Assembly (NCBI GenBank): GCA_017439805.1
Contig: JAFSIK010000012.1
Location: 1-37,770, forward strand
Length of the DNA: 37,770 nt
Direction: 5' to 3'
DNA from: Oscillospiraceae bacterium
Lineage (GTDB): Bacteria > Bacillota > Clostridia > Oscillospirales > Oscillospiraceae
Notes under the pieces: generated by a model
The model's database searches: none
The model's input: only the letters and a program-made list of their open reading frames with translations
Told to the model about the DNA's origin: nothing
Shown: positions 31,480 to 37,770 of the stretch, in pieces
Numbering within the stretch: the stretch's first letter is position 1
Layout: each line of letters opens with the position of its first letter
Position numbers and translations under genes: made by a program

Positions 31480-31891
31480 CGGCCCTCACCTCCTGCCAGC
31501 ATATTTCCAGCGTCGCAAGAGAGTCCTCTCCGTGATATACAGCAAGTTCCGCTCGTCCCAGAAGGCCGCTTTCGCTTTCCGTCTCACGGGCTACAAGTAT
31601 GTACTCGGCGTTTTCCGATGCTTCGTTCCATTTGCCGTCGTAAAGGACGGTCAGACTTTCTCCGTCCCAGCTGCCTGCGTACATATCCGCCGCGGCGTCC
31701 ATATCCCCGTCGCAGTATTTTATCGTTTCGGCCACATTCTGCAGTTCCAGCAGGGCGCTGTCCCTGCGTGCGTTGTCCTTCGAGCGGGCGTCTGCCCACA
31801 CAAAACAGCTGAGACACAGCACCGCCGCAAGAACAAACACCGCAAGCATAACTACCTGCTCGATAAGGGCCAGAGGCGCTCTGCTTCTCAT
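31472..31891 (-). CDS. Pilin-like single-pass protein with retained Glu
   Basis: The 139-residue product starts MRSRAPLALIEQVVMLAVFVLAAVL. The run L-A-L-I-E-Q-V-V mimics the processed start of a type IV pilin (F-T-L-x-E), with the Glu at the +5 position, but the Gly before the cleavage point is replaced (Pro/Ala). The rest is a small soluble domain with AEYILVARETESESGLLGRA. It overlaps the DUF4860 gene by 4 bases (ATGA). I take it as a non-canonical pseudopilin; processing is uncertain. Confidence 0.7.
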   Translation of the reverse strand: MRSRAPLALIEQVVMLAVFVLAAVLCLSCFVWADARSKDNARRDSALLELQNVAETIKYCDGDMDAAADMYAGSWDGESLTVLYDGKWNEASENAEYILVARETESESGLLGRAELAVYHGEDSLATLEICWQEVRADG

Positions 31892-32376
31892 GGCGTCTCC
31901 CCTCCCCCGCGAATGCTCAGGCGTTGATGCGCCGTTTTTCCGTTGCCGTCAACTATGGTTATAGTAAGCATTCCGTCATCTTCCGAAACCCACATTCCCC
32001 GGGCTTTCACAAGTTTTTCTCCGTCCTCCGGGTTGAAGTCGCCGTGGGAAGCAGCAAACAGCTCCATCAGCCAGCCGTCATGGCAGTATATACGGTCCCA
32101 GTATTCCCTGCCGTCTATGATTTGCGAAATTACAATCCCATTTCCGTCGCCGTAATCGGACAGCATAACGCAGTCCGGGGCAGGAGCCTGCCGGACTTTG
32201 GTCGCGACCATCTGTATGCAGGTGCGGCTGTCATAGGAAAGGCGGTCGCGCTCGGTCAGGCGGCGGTAAGCTCCCGCGCCGGACAGCAAAACCGACAAAA
32301 CAGACACAGCAAATACACAAAACACCAGTATTACTGCCGCTGCAGATATGAAATTGCCTCGCTTTTCTTTCTTCAT
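31888..32376 (-). CDS. DUF4860 domain protein (pseudopilin-like)
   Basis: The 162-residue protein has a hydrophobic N-terminal helix (residues 10-32) followed by GAGAYRRLTERDRLSYDSRT and MVATKVRQA, and a beta-rich domain ending LTITIVDGNGKTAHQRLSIR. This pattern matches DUF4860 proteins of Clostridia that accompany PilT/PilC-type genes. There is no GFTLxE prepilin signal. Overlaps of 4 bases with both neighbours show tight translational coupling. Confidence 0.78.
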   Translation of the reverse strand: MKKEKRGNFISAAAVILVFCVFAVSVLSVLLSGAGAYRRLTERDRLSYDSRTCIQMVATKVRQAPAPDCVMLSDYGDGNGIVISQIIDGREYWDRIYCHDGWLMELFAASHGDFNPEDGEKLVKARGMWVSEDDGMLTITIVDGNGKTAHQRLSIRGGGETP

Positions 32377-32696
32377 TCCCCTGTTTCCGTTACAGTGATT
32401 TCAGGCATAAGGTTTTCTGCAAAAACCTCGTAAAACACGGTATAGCGTTCGCTGTTTATCTGAACGCCGTAATGTTCGGTAATGTATTCCACGCTCGGCG
32501 GGTAAACACCCTCGGCGGCATAACAAGCCACTGCCGCACGGCGAAGTGCCGATTCAAGGTGAAGCCTGCTTTCTTCTTCGCTTCCGCCGCCGATATTTCC
32601 AACAGCCGCCAAAAACCACATCACCACTGCCAGTATCAAAACCGCCGCAATCACAATCCACACCGGCCTTGCGGCCCGTTTTCGTCTTATTCTCAT
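32373..32696 (-). CDS. Small pilin-like membrane protein
   Basis: The 107-residue product has a very basic N-terminus (MRIRRKRAARP), one membrane helix at about 12-34, then a helical stretch LHLESALRRAAVACYAAEGVYPPSVEYI and a short strand region NSERYTVFYEVFAENLMP. The helix followed by A-x-x-C/Y-x-x-x-G-x-Y-P is the layout of small pilins or GspG-like subunits, yet the prepilin cleavage motif is absent. It lies 6 bases after the PilC gene and overlaps the DUF4860 gene by 4. Confidence 0.72.
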   Translation of the reverse strand: MRIRRKRAARPVWIVIAAVLILAVVMWFLAAVGNIGGGSEEESRLHLESALRRAAVACYAAEGVYPPSVEYITEHYGVQINSERYTVFYEVFAENLMPEITVTETGE

Positions 32697-32702
32697 AGGC
32701 GC

Positions 32703-33749
32703 TCACCCGATTGCGGACATTATGTTCATAAGAGGCAGCATAACGGACAGCAGTATCGCGCCCACGATAACGCACATAACGATTACTATAACAGGCTCGA
32801 CCATTGCGCCGCCTGCCTCCAGTGCCTCTTCGCTTTCTTCCAAACGTAGCCGGGCAATGCGGGCAACCGCCTCTTCGCCCATGCCGGATCGCATTCCGGT
32901 TTCAATGAGGCGGCAGTCAGCCTTTGATAATATACCGGCTTCTCTGAGAGCAGCTGACAGCTGAGCGCCTGCGGATACAAGTTCAAGGCACTTTTTACAG
33001 CGAAGTTCAAATTTTTCAGTTCCACGGGAAAGCTCCATCGCAAGCTCCGCCGCCTCCCGGTGGTCAAATCCGCTGCTGAGCGCCATGGACAGCGCCTGCA
33101 GAAATCTTGCTTCGTTTACCTTTCGCCACATACCTTTGTCGCTGCGGCTTTTTATCCATTTTTTGCTCAAGGTATCGCGCGCCCCGGGGGACACCGCCAT
33201 AATTATCGCAAAAATCAATGCCAGAGCAAGAATCACACATATAACCGGCAAAGCTTTTCGCAGAGCGTTTCCAAACATCAGAAGTCCCCCGGCGACGCCG
33301 GTAAGGCTCGCCCCAAGCTGGGCATATACATCGTTGAACACAGGCAGTACAAAGGCCAGCAGTATTACAACCACCGCCAGAAGCACCGCCAGAAGCACCG
33401 CCGGGTAAAGCAGCGATACTTTAAGCTGCCGCTGCTGTCTGGACCGACCTTCGTAATACATGGCAAGAGCGCCCAGCGCTTCCTCGGTTTTGCCCGCGCG
33501 CCCGCCAACTTCAAGCAGGCTGCAGACATAGTGCGGGAAGCACTCCGTCCGGCGGAACACATCGTGCAGGGCCGTGCCCTCGTCAGCCATGGCTGACATC
33601 TGTGCGAAAAATCTGCCGCCTTCCTCGGACACTTCGTCTTCCGACAGCATCATAAAAGCATCACCGGGAGCTGTTCCTGCGTGATAAAGCTGCTTCAAAG
33701 AATGGCAGATATACGCAATGTCTTCATTTTTAAGTCGTGGCTTTTTCAT
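32703..33749 (-). CDS. pilC: PilC/GspF family inner-membrane platform protein
   Basis: The 348-residue protein contains two GspF domains: the first with FFAQMSAMADEGTALHDVF and the conserved LLEVGGRAGKTEEALGALA then helix VSLLYPAVLLAVLLAVVVIL and LPVFNDVYAQLG; the second with ARFLQALSMALSSGFDHREA, RLIETGMRSGMGEEAVARIA and the final helix PVIVIVMCVIVGAILLSVML. It forms the membrane platform against which the ATPase works. Start ATG has CGGAGGAACAC ahead. It follows the transglutaminase gene by 30 bases. Confidence 0.92.
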   Translation of the reverse strand: MKKPRLKNEDIAYICHSLKQLYHAGTAPGDAFMMLSEDEVSEEGGRFFAQMSAMADEGTALHDVFRRTECFPHYVCSLLEVGGRAGKTEEALGALAMYYEGRSRQQRQLKVSLLYPAVLLAVLLAVVVILLAFVLPVFNDVYAQLGASLTGVAGGLLMFGNALRKALPVICVILALALIFAIIMAVSPGARDTLSKKWIKSRSDKGMWRKVNEARFLQALSMALSSGFDHREAAELAMELSRGTEKFELRCKKCLELVSAGAQLSAALREAGILSKADCRLIETGMRSGMGEEAVARIARLRLEESEEALEAGGAMVEPVIVIVMCVIVGAILLSVMLPLMNIMSAIG

Positions 33750-33779
33750 GTGTTCCTCCGGGTGCAGACACCGCTGAGA

Positions 33780-34847
33780 TCAATAAAAATATTTCGCGGA
33801 ATAATTCTTTCCGTCACCAATGTAAGCCATGATGGAATCGCTGCCCTTCCCCGATGAGGCAAAGGTAGGATCCATCCTCTGCCAGCTTTCGCCGTCAAAC
33901 CATATGACGCCATCAATCCAGCCGTCGTGCTCGGACCAGACGCTTATCCAGGCGTGATAGGCCTTGCCGGCATATCCCACCACCAGCTTGCAGGGCACAT
34001 CCTGACTTCTGAGCATACCGGTCATAAGGGCGGCGTAGTCAAAACATATACCCTTGCCTTTCTCCAGAACCTCATCCAGAACCGGCAGATAGCCGCTCTT
34101 GACCGTTGCGGCCAGCTCCTTGTCATAGGTCAGACCTTTAACCACATAATCATACACCGCCTCAACCTTTTCCAGCGGGTCTTCCATATCTTTTGTAATC
34201 TCCGCCGCCTTTGCAACGGTTTCCGGCGCGGAGTCAAAATCCACATACTGATTGGAGCGCAGGAATGGGCCGAACTCATCCTCAAGCTCCGCCTGCACCG
34301 TCAGGGACAACAGGGCGGCGTACTTGGTGCCGGTAACATTCTGATAAACCACAATCTGATATTCTCCGTTGCCGTCGGACAGAGGAAAGGCCGCCCATTT
34401 TTCCGGCGTCAGGTTATAGGTGTAGGTCGTGGAAGGCCCCTTTACCTGAGCTTTAAGACGCTGGGCGGAGGGTTCTTCATAATTTACCATCACATATCCG
34501 TCGGAGATATTTGAGTAATCTATAACGGCGGCGCCGCTTTTTTTGACGTCAACGCCCGATGCCTCAACGGTGGTGGCAAGGGGCATGGCAGCGATGCTTT
34601 CAGCCAGAGCTTCCGCCTCGGCTTTTATTGCCTCCTCATCCGCCTCAACCTCAACCTTTGATTCTTTGGCCACGGCAGCCTCCTGCATGGCAACTGTCTG
34701 CTCATGTATATCCACTGTCTGTTGCGCCGCGGGAGGCAGTTTTATCGCTTCATCTGCAGCACTCTGGCCGCAGCCGGTCATAAGCGCGGCAAGCGCAGCC
34801 GTCGCAAGGACTGCTGCCAATATGCGTTTATTTTTTTGTCTGAGCAT
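33780..34847 (-). CDS. Transglutaminase-like lipoprotein
   Basis: The 355-residue product has a lipoprotein signal (ALMTGC, C26), a Glu/Ala-rich coiled stretch (residues 60-90), a beta domain and a C-terminal transglutaminase/protease-like core with the catalytic triad C268 (GKGICFDYAAL), H298 (YHAWISVW) and D326 (MDPTFASS). It is exported and could cleave or cross-link surface peptides. The ATG at 34847 follows AGGTGA; a GTG at 34856 would lie within that site. It is the first gene of the pilus-like operon, divergent from the BTAD regulator. Fold is sure, target unknown. Confidence 0.88.
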   Translation of the reverse strand: MLRQKNKRILAAVLATAALAALMTGCGQSAADEAIKLPPAAQQTVDIHEQTVAMQEAAVAKESKVEVEADEEAIKAEAEALAESIAAMPLATTVEASGVDVKKSGAAVIDYSNISDGYVMVNYEEPSAQRLKAQVKGPSTTYTYNLTPEKWAAFPLSDGNGEYQIVVYQNVTGTKYAALLSLTVQAELEDEFGPFLRSNQYVDFDSAPETVAKAAEITKDMEDPLEKVEAVYDYVVKGLTYDKELAATVKSGYLPVLDEVLEKGKGICFDYAALMTGMLRSQDVPCKLVVGYAGKAYHAWISVWSEHDGWIDGVIWFDGESWQRMDPTFASSGKGSDSIMAYIGDGKNYSAKYFY

Positions 34848-34896
34848 CCATATCACCTCTTATTACGGTGTTTTCCGGCAGCTTCAGTCTGTTTTC

Positions 34897-34905
34897 ATTA
34901 TATCA
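34897..34905 (-). promoter_or_regulatory. Extended -10 promoter of the pilus-like operon
   Basis: TGATATAAT on the minus strand (TATAAT at 34902-34897) with a weak TTTAAT -35 at 17 bases. The leader before the transglutaminase start is about 40 bases. Confidence 0.6.
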
Positions 34906-34953
34906 GAACGCAGTTTTTTATTAAATAGCTGCCGGGAATTTAACCGCTTTCTA

Positions 34954-34982
34954 TTGAAAAACGCAACATCTTTCGTTATTAT
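34954..34982 (+). promoter_or_regulatory. Sigma-A promoter of the BTAD regulator gene
   Basis: TTGAAA (34954-34959), 17 bases, then TATTAT (34977-34982). It is divergent from and about 50 bases away from the pilus-like operon promoter, so one regulator could control both. Confidence 0.7.
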
Positions 34983-35026
34983 TGTTAATATATTGAGTCT
35001 CTTACCGAAAGGAACGGGGTGAGAAT

Positions 35027-36241
35027 ATGTCCGACATTCTTAATGTCAGCATGCTTGGCAGTTTTACCTTTGAATACCGCGGCAACATCCTGGACGACTC
35101 CAGCAACCGCATGAAAAAGGTATGGCTCGTTTTGGCATATCTTATATTTACCAGAGGCAGCAGAGTTCCGATGGACAGCTACGCTTCCCTGCTCCAGAGT
35201 TCTTCCGATGATGCAGGCGACTCCGCCGGAAGGCTGAAGGCTATGTTTTACCGCGCCCGTACAATGCTTGACCAGCTTGAAAATGATGCCGGCCACAATT
35301 TTATACTCCGCAAAAACGGCACCTACGCCTGGAACACCGATATTCCTCTTACACTTGATATTGATGAATTCGAGCGTTTCTGTGCTCAGGCTTCAAAGAC
35401 CGAAGATGCCGCTCAGCGGCTGGAACTTTATCTCAGCGCCCTTGACCTCTACAAGGGAGATTTTCTTCCCAGGCTTTCCATGGAGCATTGGGTTATGCCA
35501 ATCTCGGCGTATTACCACCAGATGTATCTGGACGCCGCTTACGAAGCGCTTACTCTGCTGGAATCCGGCGGAAACTGGACCCGTGCCGCCGAGCTTTGCC
35601 GCAAATCGCTGAAAATCGAACCTTACAGCGAGGAATTCTATCAGCATCTTATGCGTTGTCTTATCGCTCTCGGTGACCGTAACGCCGCTCTTCGTGCTTA
35701 TGACGATATGAGCGAACTGCTTTTCTCCACATTCGGCGTAATGCCTTCGGACGAAAGCCGCAGCCTTTACAGAGAGGCTTCCCGGAATGTTGACAGTACC
35801 GCCATTCCCGCCGATTCGGTAAGCGGCCAGCTTAAAGAGCCCTCCGCCGCAACAGGCGCGCTTTTCTGTGAATATGACTTTTTCAAGCTTCTTTACCAGG
35901 TACAGGCCCGAGCCATAATCCGAAGCGGAGAGGTCATACATATTGCCCTGTTTTCCGTCCACGGAAAAGACAAAGACCTTTCACGGCGCAGTCTTGACAA
36001 CATAATGGACAATCTGCAGGAAGTGATTGTCACCGGTCTTCGCCAGGGCGATGTGGTAACCAGATGCAGCATTTCCCAGTTCATTCTTATGCTTCCGCAG
36101 GCGAATTACGAAAACAGCTGCATGGTCTGTCAGCGAATCATAAAGACATTTTTCAGAAAATATCCCCACTCCCCCGCCGACATACATTCAAGTGTTCATC
36201 CTCTGGAGCCCAAAACTCCCGAGCACACTTATCTGCCTTAA
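35027..36241 (+). CDS. BTAD (SARP-like) transcriptional regulator with degenerate GGDEF-like C-terminus
   Basis: The 404-residue protein has an OmpR-type winged helix at 5-100 (LNVSMLGSFTFEYRG, KKVWLVLAYLIF, LRKNGTYAWN), a TPR-like bacterial transcriptional activator domain at about 110-250 (LYKGDFLPRLSMEHWV, ALRAYDDMSELLFSTFGVMPS), and a C-terminal domain (285-395) that follows a GGDEF fold: LRQGDVVTR then SISQF (348-352) where GGDEF should be, then FILMLPQ and CQRIIKTFF. The active site is lost, so it may only bind a ligand. It is divergent from the pilus-like operon. The gene ends convergently with the sortase, overlapping by 4 bases. Confidence 0.85.
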   Translation: MSDILNVSMLGSFTFEYRGNILDDSSNRMKKVWLVLAYLIFTRGSRVPMDSYASLLQSSSDDAGDSAGRLKAMFYRARTMLDQLENDAGHNFILRKNGTYAWNTDIPLTLDIDEFERFCAQASKTEDAAQRLELYLSALDLYKGDFLPRLSMEHWVMPISAYYHQMYLDAAYEALTLLESGGNWTRAAELCRKSLKIEPYSEEFYQHLMRCLIALGDRNAALRAYDDMSELLFSTFGVMPSDESRSLYREASRNVDSTAIPADSVSGQLKEPSAATGALFCEYDFFKLLYQVQARAIIRSGEVIHIALFSVHGKDKDLSRRSLDNIMDNLQEVIVTGLRQGDVVTRCSISQFILMLPQANYENSCMVCQRIIKTFFRKYPHSPADIHSSVHPLEPKTPEHTYLP

Positions 36242-37071
36242 TAAGGCTGAAACTCTCCGGTAAGCACTCCATGCACTACCCAGCGCTTGCTGTAATTGCC
36301 GGTTCCGGGACAGGTGGACAGGGTAAGTATTTTATCATCTGTGTCCGGACGGTTTTCTGCGGATGCCACCGAGTTTTCAACTCCAAGGTCGATGAAGCTC
36401 TGCTTTTCCGTCTCGTCTGCAAACAACAGGCGGTACGTGTCCTCAGTAACCCGGGCTTCGTAGGCGGAATAAATTTCATATCGGTACACGACGGCTCCGT
36501 TGCTGACGTAAATTCTGTTGTTGTCCGGTAAAAATTCCGGATCGCGGTACAGATGCAGGTCAGAAAACATGGAGCCGTTTCCCATGTTGTGACCGTAAAT
36601 TATGGTATTGAAATCATCAAACTCCGCAGAGTTTCTTTCTTCCATGAATATGGCGCCGGCCTTGTTCCACGTGCCGTCCCACGCGGTATTCAGATATTTT
36701 GAGTTATCACTCCCCTGCACAAGGGGGTAATCAATCGCTGTCCCCGGCACATAAATCCATCCGATCACATCGGAATTTGCAGTTTTCAAGGCCTGCATAT
36801 CCAGTTCCAGCATAAAGGCCGCATCCTCTTCAATAGGCTGAGGCTGAGGCACTTCTTCGTAAGCCTCCTCTGTTTTCGGCACATCAGTCAGCGCCGGGGG
36901 AACCTCGGGCAGTTCAGTATTCAGGGTGATTCCTGCCGCAATTTCTCTGGCCGCATCTTCAAGCTGTCTGGCCGCACGGTATTCAAACAACTGGCGGAGC
37001 ATCAGTGCGGAGCTGACAGCAAAAACAACAGCCGCAAAAACGATGAAAATTCTTCGCAGCGTAAGATTCAT
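36238..37071 (-). CDS. srtB: Class B sortase
   Basis: The 277-residue protein has an N-terminal membrane anchor (residues 8-25), a Pro/Glu-rich stalk (53-85), and the sortase core with H161 (IIYGHNMGNGSMF), C254 (LSTCPG) and R263 (SKRWVVHG). SNSDVIGWIYVPGTAIDYPL-like sequence before the core is typical of class B. It joins proteins with a PxT-type signal to the cell wall or to each other. The ATG at 37071 is preferred to a GTG at 37083 that overlaps the GGAG site. A surface protein with a VPQTSD signal lies directly upstream in the same direction. Confidence 0.92.
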   Translation of the reverse strand: MNLTLRRIFIVFAAVVFAVSSALMLRQLFEYRAARQLEDAAREIAAGITLNTELPEVPPALTDVPKTEEAYEEVPQPQPIEEDAAFMLELDMQALKTANSDVIGWIYVPGTAIDYPLVQGSDNSKYLNTAWDGTWNKAGAIFMEERNSAEFDDFNTIIYGHNMGNGSMFSDLHLYRDPEFLPDNNRIYVSNGAVVYRYEIYSAYEARVTEDTYRLLFADETEKQSFIDLGVENSVASAENRPDTDDKILTLSTCPGTGNYSKRWVVHGVLTGEFQPY

Positions 37072-37150
37072 TTTTCCCGTCACTCCTTTCCGCCTTTTAT
37101 TTTCGTTTTTATATTACCATCACGGGGTTATATAATCGGTTATTTTTTAA

Positions 37151-37198
37151 TTCTTTTTCTTCAAAATTACACTTTTCTTTTTCTTCAAAATTACACTT
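37151..37198. repeat. Perfect 24-bp tandem duplication upstream of the sortase
   Basis: The unit TTCTTTTTCTTCAAAATTAC plus ACTT occurs twice head to tail (37151-37174, 37175-37198), with a partial third unit starting. It is A/T-rich on the sortase promoter side, so could affect promoter strength or be a regulator binding pair. Confidence 0.85.
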
Positions 37199-37210
37199 TT
37201 CTTTTACCCC

Positions 37211-37242
37211 AGGATACCCCGCGCTTATGCGCGGGGTATCCT
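37211..37242. terminator. Perfect 14-bp hairpin between surface protein and sortase genes
   Basis: AGGATACCCCGCGC pairs with GCGCGGGGTATCCT around TTAT. The T-rich flank (TTTTACGTTTTT) lies on the right, that is, in the direction opposite to both neighbouring genes; leftward no T tract follows. It probably still ends or processes the surface-protein transcript. Confidence 0.6.
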
Positions 37243-37277
37243 TTTACGTTTTTGCTGTTGTATGTTTAACTTTTCAC

Positions 37278-37769
37278 TTATTCCTCTTCACTGCGGCGGA
37301 GCTTTCTGGTCAGTACCAGAGCGCTAAGGCTGAGAGCGGATACCGCAGCGATTGCAATGTAGGCCGCCATCTTGTCGGAGGTCTGAGGAACCTGAGCCAG
37401 AGGCACTTCCTCATCGGGAATGTCTACGGTGGGCGCAGAGCCGGAGGGGGTTTCCGCCTGAGGCACGGGCTCATCGGGAATTTCCACCTGAGGCACAGGC
37501 TCATCGGGGATCACCACGGGAGGAGGAGTGGGGTTCACGGGGATGATTACTACGGGAGGATTGTAAGGAGCAGGGGGTGCAGATACCACACGGTTGTAGT
37601 TAAGGGTGATAGTGCGGATCTGGCTGTCGATTACGATCTCGCCCAGGTCAACGTAGGTGTTTTCGCCGTAGGTGTAGACTCTGGCGTAATCGGAAGCCGC
37701 AGGCTGCTGTCCAACCTCTACGCTTACAGTACCGGAGGTGCTGCCCTCAAGGTCGGTGCCGTTGAGGTA
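37278..37769 (-). CDS. Sortase-anchored surface protein, C-terminal part
   Basis: The frame is open to the right end, so only the last 163 residues are seen. They contain a Thr/Val/Tyr-rich segment (VDLGEIVIDSQIRTITLNYN), a Pro-rich wall-spanning stretch with repeats IPDEPVPQVE / IPDEPVPQAE / IPDEEVPLAQ, then a sorting signal VPQTSDK, a hydrophobic helix (AAYIAIAAVSALSLSALVL) and a basic tail TRKLRRSEEE. The Ser after PQT, instead of Gly, is a variant seen in Clostridial wall-anchor signals. The adjacent class B sortase is the obvious candidate enzyme. Protein function unknown. Confidence 0.85.
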   Translation of the reverse strand, partial: YLNGTDLEGSTSGTVSVEVGQQPAASDYARVYTYGENTYVDLGEIVIDSQIRTITLNYNRVVSAPPAPYNPPVVIIPVNPTPPPVVIPDEPVPQVEIPDEPVPQAETPSGSAPTVDIPDEEVPLAQVPQTSDKMAAYIAIAAVSALSLSALVLTRKLRRSEEE

Positions 37770-37770
37770 G

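Noticed and set aside
37151..37198. CRISPR-like repeats
   Set aside because: The two units are directly adjacent without spacers and are A/T-rich tandem duplication; no cas genes are nearby.

Overview
The window looks like a chromosomal segment of a strictly anaerobic, moderately GC-rich Firmicute of the class Clostridia, most likely a gut Oscillospiraceae/Ruminococcaceae relative. This is an inference from gene content: rubredoxin/rubrerythrin peroxide defence, a DUF3793 protein, a DUF4860-containing pilus-like locus, a class B sortase, a DUF5058 protein, and strong AGGAGG-type ribosome sites with sigma-A promoters. No phage, plasmid, insertion sequence, CRISPR or rRNA is visible.

Left part (1-5.5 kb). 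A fragment of an ECF transporter S component is followed by a decayed tRNA-Ala(CGC)-like sequence and its terminator. A leftward oxidative-stress/redox block follows in transcription order: CoA-disulfide-reductase-like flavoenzyme with rhodanese domain, NifX/NifB-type protein with a His/Cys tail, a two-rubredoxin protein, and a ferredoxin-rubredoxin-rubrerythrin-rubredoxin fusion. A DUF3793 gene has a strong promoter and two near-identical palindromes that look like a metal-regulator operator pair.

Middle part (5.7-17.4 kb). A HAD phosphatase; a leftward SPFH / zinc-ribbon / TPM operon that matches Bacillus subtilis ydjI-ydjG-ydjH but lacks pspA; a BaiA-like short-chain dehydrogenase and a nitroreductase; then a rightward unit of DUF5058 membrane protein, second membrane protein, membrane-anchored M20 peptidase of carboxypeptidase S/PM20D1 type, and a membrane-anchored 5'-nucleotidase. 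A membrane-bound XRE regulator closes this part.

Peptide/hydantoin block (17.4-29.9 kb). A leftward array of about 12 kb starts at a strong promoter: family 5 solute-binding lipoprotein, OppB, OppC, OppD, OppF, hydantoinase/oxoprolinase A and B, M24 aminopeptidase P-like enzyme, cyclophilin, a small acidic protein, an atypical peptide deformylase and a rhodanese lipoprotein. Start/stop overlaps tie the ABC genes to hyuA, suggesting import of small peptides or cyclic amides that are then opened and trimmed inside the cell.

Right part (29.9-37.8 kb). A compact leftward operon encodes a transglutaminase-like lipoprotein, a PilC/GspF membrane protein, four small single-pass proteins (one DUF4860) and a PilT-type ATPase. 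It has no PilB, secretin, prepilin peptidase or canonical prepilin signal within the window. It is divergent from a BTAD/SARP-like regulator whose C-terminal domain resembles a GGDEF domain with the signature lost. A class B sortase and the C-terminal part of a Pro-rich surface protein with a VPQTSD sorting signal end the window. The pilus-like operon with its regulator is the best candidate here for a poorly described system.
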